64,000 nt of DNA. Source: Allomyces macrogynus ATCC 38327. Lineage: Eukaryota > Blastocladiomycota > Blastocladiomycetes > Blastocladiales > Blastocladiaceae. Where the stretch lies: the NCBI GenBank assembly GCA_000151295.1, contig GG745352.1, positions 820,402-884,401 of the forward strand, written 5' to 3'. Below are positions 46,701 to 57,135 of the stretch, piece by piece. The notes beneath the pieces were generated by a model. The model searched no databases. It was not told where the DNA came from and saw only the letters and a list, made by a program, of their open reading frames with translations. How positions within the stretch are numbered: position 1 is the stretch's first letter; every line of letters starts with the position of its first letter. Made by a program: the position numbers and the translations under genes.

Positions 46701-46914
46701 TCATTGCCTGGTCATGAGCAAGTCGTCGGCCAACAAGTCGGCTGTGGGTGTCGGTGATAATGCTGGGAGTTTGGCGGCGACGCGTGGTTTGGGTCCCGCC
46801 TTGACAGTGGGTGCGCGGGCTGGCCATTCAAATGGTGGCGCCTTGGGCGGGAGTAGGATGAACCCGGCCGCAAGTCAACTTCAGTCGCACATTGGGGCAA
46901 ATGGCAAAAAGTAA
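43758..46914 (+). CDS. Class C GPCR (GABA-B-like) with C-terminal PH domain
   Basis: Seven exons, join(43758..43875, 43946..44158, 44241..44871, 44944..45583, 45661..45978, 46052..46360, 46453..46914), all phases consistent, 896 residues. Residues 1-27 form a signal peptide (LVPILLVVAALACVVHS). Residues 28 to about 425 are a periplasmic-binding-like ligand domain (KIAVTLPYSSEGDG, AVAVIGEYSSS, WNNVAVIAASDDYGEG, GVRIVMFFGTHEDL, DWVWIASEG). The seven-helix core spans about 430-720, with the class C TM3 pattern CNMERWALLVGLQVTL...AKAYRIYK-VFDNKKL, like the CxxRxWLL...AKTWRVHxIF of GABA-B receptors. After a short Ser/Asn-rich spacer, about residues 735-825 form a PH-like domain (YPIKITNKLFSTWHTHRVMLL, then VIQFNTEEDKAQWVRALSIH, with the terminal helix Trp). 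The tail is Gly/Ser/Asn-rich. This would sense a small ligand outside and bind phosphoinositides or Gbeta inside; both ligand and partners are unknown. Confidence 0.88.
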
Positions 46915-46959
46915 AAGTTTGGTTTCATGTATTGAATTCATTCCCATGAGAGTGTGAGC

Positions 46960-47019
46960 TGTTGTAAACCGCTGCACCAAAACCTGATTGGCAGCAATGC
47001 TGGATTCACCATACCAACA
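46960..47019 (-). mobile_element. Solo LTR of the TRIM family
   Basis: 60 bp, TGTTG...CAACA, similar to the 65-bp terminal repeats at 62680 and 62898 (shared CTGCACCAAAACCTG and TGCTGGATTCACCAT). Flanked by a perfect 5-bp direct repeat TGAGC (46955-46959 and 47020-47024). Sits 46 bp past the GPCR stop codon. Confidence 0.8.
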
Positions 47020-47572
47020 TGAGCATGCTCAGAATATTTATGTCACGGAATGCCTGGCTTGTCTTCAATGGATGTCCTGCTCCCAACTAGTTATGCGCAA
47101 AGATGAAGTGCCTGAGCCTGATTTGTTCCTGAGCTTGCAAACAGCACAAGCAACAATGCACTGGTGAGCCAGATTTCACAAAGGACGACATTCTCCTGCT
47201 CACGAATCTTTGTGGGCAAGACAGATCAGGAACTAATTTTGAGTGACTTTACCAAGGAAACAGCATACTGTGGGTTCGCTCTGCAGTGAAGTGAAAATTT
47301 TGTTCACTGTTGGGAAACTTCATTGTGGAGGCCCTGACGACGTTCGAACAGCGCTTCAAGCGCTTGAAAAACCAACCCCCAGCAACCTGAACCAGCACCA
47401 CTTTTGACGGTTCCTGTGACGTCGCGACTTCATGCAACACCCGTGGCGAGAAAGGAAAGAAACATGATAAAGTACGTTCTTTTTGGTCCAAAATCGTCCC
47501 CTCCAGCAGGCTCTCCATCCATGCGCAAGCACACTCCAACAACACCAACCCACATCCAGAACCAACATCACC
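47020..47572. other. CpG-poor spacer before the copia nest
   Basis: No gene recognised. Base composition is AT-richer and CpG-poorer than the genic part of the window; it may be old transposon-derived DNA. The 5 bp before the first LTR are TCACC, the expected left target duplication of the outermost copia element. Confidence 0.4.
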
Positions 47573-47762
47573 TGTCAAAGTGTTCAGCTTGCGTTTGTCT
47601 TTTCTTTGCCGTTTTCCTTCTTTGTTTCCTTTGTGGAGCTGTTTGAGTTGGATTCCTGTGTAAATGATGGTGGCAACTTAGGTTATGGTTGCCACCACTG
47701 TCAAAGTGTATGCCATAGTGCACACACCAAATGCATTTTTTCTCTTGCTCAACCTTGCAAAT
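47573..47762 (+). repeat. copia LTR a (5' LTR of element 1)
   Basis: Begins TGTCAAAGTG and ends CTTGCAAAT. Shares with the other LTRs a central inverted repeat around GGTGGCAAC...GTTGCCACC. Confidence 0.85.
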
Positions 47763-47781
47763 AATTATGAGCCCTGAGCGC
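47763..47781 (+). promoter_or_regulatory. Primer-binding site of copia element 1 (decayed)
   Basis: AATTATGAGCCCTGAGCGC directly after the LTR; differs from element 3 by GG to AA at the first two bases. Confidence 0.6.
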
Positions 47782-48062
47782 ATCCTAAGCGCTCACGGAC
47801 TGAACAAATGCTGCTGATATCCTCGCTGTGGACTTGCTGCTGCTGTGCATGTCAATTTGGGCATGAAACGAACCAACCTGATCAACCAAACTGGGGTGCC
47901 ATGCTGACCCATCTGTTTCAACCACAATGATGTTGACAACCAATATTTGAACCACCACCACTCAAAACGTGTTGCATCTGCGCGTGACAATGCTGTGCTG
48001 CTTTTCCCAATCCAATTTCTATGATTTTTTGCTGATATTCAAGCTGCACCAAGACTGTCACC

Positions 48063-48422
48063 ATGACCTCATCTGTTTTGGTCAAGACACCAATCTCTGG
48101 CCAACCAGCAGCCATTGAGACACTCAAGGCCAATGGCTCAAACTGGATGATGTTTGCCAACTGTTTTCTTAGCTTTTTGGTGGCTGACCAGCTTGAAGAC
48201 CTGCTCAAACTCAAGTCTTACAAGATTTTGCTCAACACCAAGCTCAAGGTCATGACCCTGGAACAGCACAAGGAAATGAAAGATGTGCAATTCAAGAAAC
48301 TCATTGAGCTTGATTCAGACGTCATTTTTGTTGCTGATGCAATCTATGGGAGTGGTCCAGCTGATGTTGATTGAAAGAAATGCATAGCCCACAACAGCTA
48401 CAAGGCCAAGTTGTGCATCTGG
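48063..48422 (+). pseudogene. copia gag fragment, element 1
   Basis: Starts MTSSVLVKTPISGQPAAIE and matches the gag N-terminus of elements 2 and 3 (GSNWM.FA..FLSFL, MKDVQFKKLIELDSD). There is an in-frame stop after GPADVD (48372), and the sequence is cut after the AHNSYKAK block by LTR b. Only one CpG dinucleotide remains between 48063 and about 48345. Confidence 0.75.
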
Positions 48423-48609
48423 TGTCAAAGTGTTTGGCTTGCATTTGTGTTTCTTGTTTTTTGTCTTCCCTCATTGTTTCCTTGTTGGAGCTGTACAAGT
48501 TGGATTCTTGTGTAAATGATGGTAGCAACCTAGGTTATGGTTGCCACTACCACCAAAGTGCAGAATGCACACACCAAATGCATTCCCTCTCCCACTCAAC
48601 CTTGTGAAA
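48423..48609 (+). repeat. copia LTR b
   Basis: 187 bp, TGTCAAAGTG...CTTGTGAAA, same family as LTR a and c. Confidence 0.85.
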
Positions 48610-48628
48610 GGTTATGAGCCCTGAGCAC
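48610..48628 (+). promoter_or_regulatory. Primer-binding site of copia element 2
   Basis: GGTTATGAGCCCTGAGCAC directly abuts LTR b. Its complement matches the anticodon arm of initiator tRNA-Met. Confidence 0.75.
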
Positions 48629-48899
48629 ATCCCAAGCGCTCACAGACCAAACAAATGCTGCTGATATCCTCGTCGTGGACCCACTGCTGCTGTGCTCGCC
48701 AATTTTCGTGAGAAACGGACCAATTTGACGAACTGACTGAGGGGGGGCCACGCTGGACCCATCTGTTACCATGACAACAACAATGACAACCAAAACTCAA
48801 ACCACCACCACCTGAAATGTGCTGCATCTGCTCGAGACAACACAACACTGATTTTTTCGACTTGATTTTGATGATTTTTGCCAACTTTCGACCTGCACC

Positions 48900-49661
48900 A
48901 TGACTGTCACCATGACCTTGTCTGTTTCAGTCAAGACACCAATCTCCAGCCAACCAGTGACAATTGAGATGCTCAAGGCCGATGGCTCAAACTGGATGAC
49001 GTTTGCAGACCATTTTCTCAGCCTTTTGACTGAAGACCAGCTCAAACTCAAGTCCTACAAGGTTCTGGTCGACTCCGAATATGAGGTTGTGTCGCTGGAA
49101 CAGCAAGAGGAAATGACAGACGTGCAATTCAAGAAACTCATTGAGCTTGACTTGGACGTCAAGTTTGTTGCTGATGCAATCTATTGGAACAGTCTGGCTG
49201 CTGCTGATCACAAGAAGTGCATGGCCCACAACAGTTACAAGGCCAAGTCGTGCATCCAGACCATCATCAAGGTCGTTTTGCCATCTGCCATTGCATCTGA
49301 ACTCCTGCAGGTCTTCTCAGACGCCACCTGTGTCGCCGATGTGTGGGTGCTGCTGCACACTCGTTTTGACAAACGTTCTGCACAAGCCCATCTTGCCAAC
49401 GTCAAGGCGCTGTTCACGAAGCCCATGTCAGGTTCTGGTGCTGCAGTGGTTCACAAGCACATTGCCGATTTGCAATGCTGTTATGACGTGATTTGGTGCC
49501 ATGAACATGCCAAGTTGTCCTCGTACCTGTGCACTGACTTTGCTGATTCGTTCTTGGTCCTCGCACTGCTCTCCAAGCTGCTGCCTGAGTATTTGCCAAT
49601 GGTGCTCTCCTTGGGCGAGCGCTATGAGGAAATAGCGCTCATGGAATTGCAGATGATTCTC
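48900..49661 (+). pseudogene. copia gag fragment, element 2
   Basis: 255 open codons from MTVTMTLSVSVKTPISSQP through the gag core (AHNSYKAKSCIQTIIKVVLP, HTRFDKRSAQAHLANVKALF, LPEYLPMVLSLGERYEE). It is cut within LQMIL by LTR c, before the zinc knuckle seen in element 3. The open frame is preserved despite the loss of most CpGs. Confidence 0.75.
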
Positions 49662-49847
49662 TGTTGAAGTGTTCATCTCGCATTTGTGTTTCTTGTTTTT
49701 GTCTTCCCTCATTGTTTCCTTGCTGGAGCTGTTCAAGTTGGATTCTTGTGTAAATGATGGTGGCAACCTGGTATATGGTTGCCACCACCGCTGAAGTGCA
49801 GAGTGCACACACCAAATGCATTCCTTCTCCTGCTCAACCTTGCGAAA
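49662..49847 (+). repeat. copia LTR c (5' LTR of element 3)
   Basis: 186 bp, begins TGTTGAAGTG and ends CTTGCGAAA. Confidence 0.85.
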
Positions 49848-49866
49848 GGTTATGAGCCCTGAGCGC
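49848..49866 (+). promoter_or_regulatory. Primer-binding site of copia element 3 (half-tRNA type)
   Basis: GGTTATGAGCCCTGAGCGC directly abuts LTR c. The complement, GCGCTCAGGGCTCATAACC, corresponds to the 5' half of initiator tRNA-Met ending in the anticodon arm, as in Drosophila copia, not to a tRNA 3' CCA end. Confidence 0.8.
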
Positions 49867-50149
49867 ATCCCAAGTGCTCACGGACCGAACAAACGCTGCT
49901 GGTATCCTCGTCATGGACCCGCTGCTGCTGTGCTCGCTGATTTCTGCGAGAAATGGACCAATTTGCCCAACCGACTGAGTGGGGGCCACGCTGGACCCAT
50001 CCATCACCACGACAATGACGACGACAACTGAAACTCGAACCACCACCACCCGAAACGTGCTGCATCCGCTCGAGACAGCGCAACGCTGAATTTTTCGACT
50101 CGATTTCGACGATTTTTGCCAACTTTCGACTTGCACCAAGACTGTCACC

Positions 50150-51851
50150 ATGACCTCGTCTGTCTCGGTCAAGACGCCAATCTCCAGCCAACCAGCGACA
50201 ATTGAGATGTTCAAGGCCGATGGCTCGAACTGGCTGACATTTGCCGACCGTTTTCTCAGCTTTTTGACCGCCGACCAGCTCGAAGACCTGCTCGAACTCA
50301 AGTCCTTCAAGGTTTTGGTTGATGCCGATTTCGAGGTCGTGTCACTGCAACAGCAAGAGGAAATGACGGATGCGCAATTCAAGAAACTCATTGAGCTCGA
50401 CTCGGACGTCAAGTTTGTTGCCGACGCGATCTTTTTGGAACGGTCCTGCGGGTGCTGAACTTAGAAGTGCATGGCCCACAACAGTTACCAGGCCAAGTCG
50501 TGCATCCGGAGCATCATCAAGGTTGTTTTTGCCGTCTGCCGTTTCGTTCTTGAACTCCTGCCGTCTTCTCGGATGCACCTGTGTCACCGATGCGTGGGCG
50601 CTGCTGTGTGCTCGTTTTGACAAGCGTTCCGCGCAAGCTCATCTCGCCAATGTCAAGGGGCTGTTCACTAAGCCCATGTTGGGCTCTGGTGCTGCGGCAG
50701 TTTGCAAGCACATTGCCAATTTGCAACGCTGTTTTGACGTGATTTGGCGCCATGAATGTGCCAAGTCGTCCTTGCACCTGCGCACCAACTTTGCCGACTC
50801 GTTCTTGGTCCTCGCACTGCTCTCCTCGCTGCCGCCCGAGTATTCGCCAACGGTGCTCTCCTTGGGCGAGCGCTATGAGGAAATGGCGATCGTCGAATTA
50901 CAGACGATTCTCGAGGGGGCTGCCGACCAGCTAGAACGCAGCTCTGGGACTGAGACGCAGGCGCTTGTTGTGACAAAGCGCAAGGACACGAACGCCTGTC
51001 ACAACTGTGGCAAGATTGGTCATTATGTGCGCTTCTGCCCGAACCGGGACCACCAGCGCAAGAACGGCGCTGAAACCGCGAACTGGCGCAAAAAGAAGGG
51101 CGCGAATGTTGTGGCCAAGGACGGCGACGAACATGCAATGGTGCATTTGTCAGTGGACGAGTATGAGCGTTTGATGGCGTCTGCCCGTGGTGCGGACGCC
51201 GCTGGTGTTGTTTTTGGTGCTGCTGAATTTGACGGATTTGCGCACTACTCGATTGTCGCCCTCTGCCCCGAAATCGTGAGACTTGAACGTCAAAGCCATC
51301 AGGGCATGGCGACGCCGCCCGGCACGTACCCGCCCATCATTCATGTCGATGCATCGAATTATGAAGGACCGGATCCTCACCATCATCATGCGCGCGCGCT
51401 GATGCCTTTGTCAGCGCGCGCACGTCTTGCACAGAGCCCGAAAGTCGATTCGGCCGCTGGCACGCCCTTTTGTGGCGACAAGTCGCTGTTGCTACGCTCA
51501 ACGACATGCGGCCTGGCGAAGGGTTCCTCGTCTCACTGGGTGACCACCGCGTGTGCCGTCCGATTGGTAAGGGCACGATGCGCATCCGCACGCCTTCGGG
51601 CAACATTGTTCACCTCGACCCGGTCTGGTACATTCCCGGCTTCAAGACGCTTGTCTCAGTCTCTGAGCTGTACGATCGGACTGCTGTGCGAGTCATCTTC
51701 GGGGATCGAGACGTCCAGTTTGTGCATTGCGAGACAGGAGATCTGCTCGCCAAGGGCGTGCGGCATGGGGATATGTGGATCGTCCCAGGCATGTGCGAGA
51801 AGGGACCAACCAAGGACGCGCGGGTGCCTGACGTTCAGCATAGTACTAGGT
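50150..51851 (+). pseudogene. copia gag-protease-preintegrase region, element 3
   Basis: Begins MTSSVSVKTPISSQPATIE. The gag frame breaks near 50440-50560, then continues ARFDKRSAQAHLANVKGLF to a CCHC zinc knuckle, CHNCGKIGHYVRFC. The protease site reads VDSAAGTPFC, where copia proteases have DSGA. After another one-base slip near 51490, the flap and pre-integrase part follows (FLVSLGDHRVCRPIGKGTM, YIPGFKTLVSVSELYDR) and is interrupted by the KDZ element after PDVQHSTR. The frameshifts make this copy defective. Confidence 0.75.
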
Positions 51852-53380
51852 TCAATGGCGCGTGTAAGTAGTTGGTCTTACTATTGGTGTTAGATCGTTG
51901 AAATCGTTGCGTCCAGATCGTTGAGATTGAAACCAGATCGTTGTCACTCACACGGGCCACCCGGTTCAAACCGTTACCTCTTGAGGTGCCGCAACGCAAA
52001 ATGCCACCCACTTTTAACCCACCATGCGCTTGCGCTCCACCCATCCAGCATGCCCGCAACACGCTGCAATAATTCGAGCATCGTGATCAGCGTCTAGCGC
52101 AGCAGTTGCGCGGGGCTGAATGGCCAATTTCCGCGCGACCCAACCACAATGGTGCCAGCACCACCCGACCATCCCGCCGACGCTGCACGCTGACCCGCGC
52201 GCCCAAATCCTGCAGGGCGATTGCCGACAACTGTGCGCACCTCTGGGCATCACCGCGAGGCCACTGCCAGTCTTGGGGAGGCCGCTGCGTGGAGGTGGCG
52301 ATGCGACCATTGCTGGCGCATGCAGACGTGCGCGCGTGCACCCTTCTCTCCCACTCCATTGCTGGGTTTATTCCTTGTTTTGCTGCTGTGAATGAAGTGA
52401 TTTGGCGACTGGTTGGTGCAGCGGCCGCTCACGCCGTCCTGTTCTCGCGCGCTGTTCCACTCTCGCGCGCCGCTCTGCTCTCACGCGCCGTCCTGCTTTT
52501 GCACGCCGTCCTGCTCTCGCGCGCCGCCCTGCTTTTGCGCGCCGTCCCGTTCTCGCGCGCCGTCCCGCTCTTGCGCGCCGTCCTGCCCTTGCGCGCCGTT
52601 CTGTTCTTGCGCACTGTCCGTTTGTGGTGGCCATTGGCGGCAGTTGCCACGCTCAGTTCCGTGCGGTTCCCCACCCGTCTGCACTAACCGCTTTGTGGCC
52701 CTGCCCTCGCCAACGCAATGGGCAATGGTGGTGGGTCGCGGAAACCTGCCTCTGCTGTTGGTGGGCCTGCGGCGGTCTGTGGGGGCCGTTGGCGGCAGTT
52801 ACCACGCTCAGGTCTGTGCGGTCCCCTACCCGTCTGCACCGACTGCTGCCTGGCCTGCCTTTGCCGACGCGATGGGCAAGGGTGGCGGGTCGCGCGAACT
52901 TGCTCCCGCTGTTGGCGTGCCTGCAGCGGTCTGTAGGGGCCGCTGGTGGCGATTGCCAGCTTGGGAACCACCCGGACCACTGTGCAGCCATCTCCTCGTG
53001 GTCGCAGTGGCTGTGTGCGCTTCCCTGAATGCATTTTTGCAGAAATAGTTGCTGTCTTGCCTGTCTGAGCGGCGCATGCGCATGCTCTGCTATTTTATCC
53101 TTGCGCGATTGCCAGGTCTTTTGCTGAACCTTCTTGCCTGTCTCGGCGCATGTGCATGCTCTGCTATTTCATTCTTGCACAATTGCCAAGTCTTCTCCTC
53201 TGCCAGCAAGCTTAGCCGTCTTGCTGGCAGGTTGTCTTGCTCAATCAGTCTGCAATCAAATTGCTGCTCCGCGGCAATCCTTGGGTGCACTTTTGTGAAA
53301 ATGCAAAGGCCACGAGCAGTTGAGGCGCGCCGCATTTGCGAAGATTCGTCCATGTCATTGACAAGTGAGAAAACGTGAAA
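51852..53380 (+). repeat. Left terminal inverted repeat of the KDZ element
   Basis: About 1.53 kb, matching the right arm through its length but about 380 bp longer owing to an extra segment (about 52620-53045) made of imperfect ~143-bp repeats. Also holds a shorter array of the 18-bp unit (52440-52610). Confidence 0.85.
52635..53000 (+). repeat. Imperfect tandem repeat of about 143 bp in the left arm only
   Basis: The block TTGGCGGCAGTTGCCACGCT near 52635 recurs near 52788 with few changes, followed each time by CGTCTGCAC and GGTGGGTCGCGG-like blocks; a partial third unit ends near 52960. Confidence 0.75.
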
Positions 53381-53462
53381 TCCCAAGTCAGGGCAACGCG
53401 GCAGTCACAAAGTCCTTGGCTCCACCACCATCCAAAGCCAAAGGACCGTGACGACCACAACC

Positions 53463-56160
53463 ATGAGAGCCGGCACTCGCCGGGGCAAAATCCCTGAGCG
53501 CACTACTCCCTACACGAGCCCGCGACTATCCATTGCTGAAGCCAATTTCAGACGTCGCAATCTTCACAGTATCGGCAACAAAATGCTTCGGCTGCATGAG
53601 ATCTCATCGAGCCCGACGTTCCTGGTGCAGCTCGACTGCTTTGATGCCTTGGCAGGCGTGTCGCTCCCAAATGGGGGATACGAGCCAGGCGTCATCGGCG
53701 CATCAGCAAATCCAGCGGCGCAGGCGTTTGGTGAGCGGCTGTTGGAGGCGATCACCACACCGGCTATGGGCACGATGCTCGCTTCCCTTCGAACTGGGCT
53801 TCCGTGATTCTCCAGCGATCCCTCTCTAATCTCCACCCTGTCGTTTAGTTCGGCTCGCGAAAATGGCGGTTGCCTCTGCACCTGGATTTCGAGAGCGCTT
53901 CGAAAATCTTCCGAACGGCGTGTTCAGGTTTATTCAGTACCCTTCGTTCTGCGCGGACACGGCCGGTTTCACCCGTGCCGACGAGTACCTCGCGTACGCC
54001 AATGCGCTCAGCGTGGCCGACATCGGCCCACCAAACGCCCCTGTGCCTGCAGCCGAAACTGGCACTGGCCTGCCGGTGCGCGAACCTGCCGCTATTGTGC
54101 CCAACATGTCGGCGCCCACCATGCACGACGCGTTTGCCGAGCCGGACCCGTCGGCGCACGCCCCAACTTGCGCCGAGGTCATGGCGGCCATTCGTAGCAA
54201 TGCGCGTGCGCAAGACCCATTCGAATTGAACTCGTCGCCGCAATACTCGACATTTGGCCGCGGAGCGCACCACCTCAACGTGCACGACGTGGCGGCCCTT
54301 TCCCGCAACGTCCACCACATCCACAGCAGCACATCGCTGCCGCCGCTGCCGCGACCGCCATCAACGCGGTCGAAGGACATATTTGTCGATTGGCTCAACA
54401 CAAACCTGGTGCGCTGCTCCTGTTGATGCCACACCAAATCTTTTTGATTCTAATTGGTGCATGTATTGTAGCCCCTGACACGAAATGCCGTCGTCTGGCA
54501 GGCGCTATACGACGCCAACATCCCCGGCGCGGAAATGGCCAATCCTGTGCGCCGTGCCACACCCGTGTACGTTCTTTCCGTACCCTCCCGCCCCCTCCCC
54601 CCTTGACCAAGTCTTGCTGATTGTCCCGGTTGAATAGTGACGCAACGGCTTGCTGCACGCTCCAAGGAAATGTGGCTGCAGGAGTTCATTAAGCGCCGGC
54701 ACAAGCGCAAGGACGTGCCGTCCCACTCGGGCAACACGGCATCCGACTCGACCTTGTCGACGACTGAGTCCGTCGAGAACGCCGCGTCGGCTCTGATAGG
54801 GCTTCATGTGAATGCGGCAGTGTGTGCTCCCCTCGATCATGGTCCTGTCGGTCGTGCACCTGTCGGTCGTGCGCCTGTCGGTCATGTTCCTGTCGGTCGT
54901 GTTCCTGTCAGTCCTGCTCTCGTCGAACATGGTTCTTTCGGTCCCGCCCGTGGTTATGCACCAGTTGACAACGGCCCTTTTGGCCGCCCACCGCCGACGA
55001 ACATGGCATCGGCAACAGTCACGTTCTCGGGCGTCAATGCAACGGCATTGGCAACGTCGACTCTCACGGCCGAAGCAGCACGCCCTGCCTTTGGCCGCCT
55101 GCCGGCAAGCACCGCATCGTCCGGAGGTTTCACGTACAACGGTGTCAGTGCGACAGTGACTGCAAGATTGGCACCCGCAGCGAGATCGATGCTCTTGGCG
55201 GGACACGCCCGCACCCCTGATGCCAATGCAGCTGCTGCTGACAGCTGGTTTGACCACGACGACACTGACGCGGACCACAACGACGCCGATGTGGACCACG
55301 ACGACGCCGACGCGGACCATGACGACGCTGACGCGGACCACGATGACGCTGATGCGGACCACGATGACGCTGACGCGGACCACGACGATGCCGACGCGGA
55401 CCACGACGACGCCGACGTGGACCATGACGACGCCGATGCGGAGCATGACGGCGCCGACGCGAACCACGACGACGCCGATGCAGACCACGACGATGCCGAT
55501 GCGGACCATGACGACGCCGACGCGGAGCATGACGACGCCGATGCAGAGCATGACGACGCCAACGCGTACAACCCACCACTCAAGAACCGCCGAGGCGAGC
55601 ACAGTTTCGACGACATCCCACTGGTGCTCCGAGACATGTCGCCAGCGAGTGTGCGGGAGCTTGCAGCCCATTTCAACTTCAAGATGTGCAAGGACGGGCG
55701 ACAGCCTGCTACTCAGTGGGCCCGCGACCTGGTCAAGTCCCAACGGGCGCGTCTCAAGAAACGTGAGCTCCCGTCGCCGCCGGCCCAAAATGCGCCTTGG
55801 CGCCGGATTATGACGCGCATAGGGCCGCCGCCGCCGCCGTCATCCCCATCACCGGCCCAAAATGCGCCTCGGCGCCGGATTACGACACACGTAGGGCCGC
55901 TGCCACTGCCGCTGCCGCCGTCATCCCCGCCGCTGGCCCAAGATGCGCCTCGGCGCCGGATTACGACGCGCGTAGGGCTGCCGCCGCTGCCGCCGCCGCT
56001 GTCATCACTGCCGCCACCGTCATCACTGCCGCCGCCGTCATCACCGCTGCCGCTGCCGCCGCCGCCACCAGCCCAAGACACTCGGCGCCGGCACGCAAAG
56101 CGTGCAGGGTCACCGCCGCTGCCGCAGGAATCAAAGCGCAAGCGCGCTCGTCATCACTGA
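53463..56160 (+). CDS. KDZ-element accessory protein with acidic His/Asp heptad repeats
   Basis: Four exons can be joined: 53463..53730, 53849..54408, 54472 to about 54560, and about 54638..56160. The first two joins are exact in phase (GTGAGC...TTTAG and GTGCGC...TTGTAG); the last donor is uncertain. The N-terminus is basic (MRAGTRRGKIPERTTPYTSP) and the following NFRRRNLHSIGNKMLRLHEIS recalls, weakly, the DNA-binding helix of MADS-box proteins. The middle contains VVWQALYDANIPGAEMA and a basic helix (EMWLQEFIKRRHKRK). Then come a GPVGRAPV repeat, an array of about 14 acidic 7-residue units (ADADHDD; 55250-55560), and a region (MSPASVRELAAHFNFKMCKDG...QWARDL) followed by Pro-rich repeats and a basic end (SKRKRARHH) that could be a nuclear signal. 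Probably a nuclear or DNA-binding helper of transposition; function unknown. Confidence 0.6.
55250..55560 (+). repeat. 21-bp coding minisatellite (ADADHDD units)
   Basis: About 14 near-identical 21-bp units in frame, giving a highly acidic, His-containing stretch in the accessory protein. Confidence 0.85.
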
Positions 56161-57135
56161 CGTGCTGTTTTCTTTTACTTTTTCATTTCTTTTGTGGAGC
56201 ATGGGCAGAAGCATGCACGGCCGTTGGCTTTGAGCTCCACCAAGTGCTCATATCATTGAGCGAGTACTGCTCTTTCATTAAACATCCTTTGATTTGCCGC
56301 TTCGTGTTTTCATTGTTGTGTTGTTTACCTTACCTTGTACTGAAGACTCGTTGCCCCCGCGTTCTGAGCTCAGTTGTCTGCTGACGTGTCTGATTGATCC
56401 ACACCAGTCTCTGCTGCTGCTCACCACCACGCTCAGCAGAGCTGATGACTGTAGAGAAGGTGCGTCTATACATCACCAATGCTTCCTCCAAATTGGAAAA
56501 GAAGCAGGGGCTTGGGTGAAGCGTTATGTAGTGTTGCTGTGTCCAGCTGCAGTGATCAGCTCGGGATCACTATGTCAACCAATATCACCAGTCGAGGTCT
56601 GAAGGGGGTGTTCATTTGAATTCGTCCTCAACTGCGACCCTGGACCACCTACATACGATCTAGAAAAACAAACAACGGGACCGTTTTCTCCTTGCAATGC
56701 ACTTTCCATTACCTTTTGAATCACATTCATATCGCATCTGGGTGAGAAGTTAAAGGTGTTTGAGCACTGGACCAATCTTGTCGAGCGCGACAGACCAGCA
56801 GGCGTTCAGGGCCATGTCAGCTTGCTTGCGGCAACAGTGCAGTGCCGACCATCGTCGTCTTCTCCCCCTCACTCCATTGCGCCATGCCGCTGCCAACCAA
56901 ATGCAATATGATTTGCAGACTATCAGTAACAGTTTGCTGCAGCACGACCCGCCCGCCCACTACGGCTGCCACAAATGGTTCTATGCAAGACCGGATCCCA
57001 ACTCACAGCTCTACTGATGCCACTGCTGCAAACGAACAAGTACAACAACGGCATTATTATTCTTCGAAATGAAATCACAACATGAATCAGGACCAAATGA
57101 CATTCCCATCGCTCTGCGCCTGCTTGCGAGGCCGA
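56161..57135. other. Spacer between the convergent genes of the KDZ element
   Basis: Shared 3' region of the accessory gene and the transposase. No further gene recognised. Confidence 0.5.

Larger units (their letters stand above)
47573..48422 (+). mobile_element. Ty1/copia element 1 (outermost; only its left part is in the window)
   Basis: Consists of a 190-bp LTR (47573-47762), a decayed primer-binding site, an untranslated leader and the first part of gag. It ends exactly where the LTR of element 2 begins at 48423. The missing right part is expected beyond the window if element 2 inserted into it. Confidence 0.75.
48423..49661 (+). mobile_element. Ty1/copia element 2 (middle of the nest; left part only)
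   Basis: LTR b (48423-48609), primer-binding site and a longer part of gag, ending where LTR c starts at 49662. The 5 bp before it are TCTGG. Confidence 0.75.

Noticed and set aside
33269..49850. Recurring short frame LELFELDSCVNDGGNLGYG at four places
   Set aside because: It is the translation of the copia LTR itself, not a gene.
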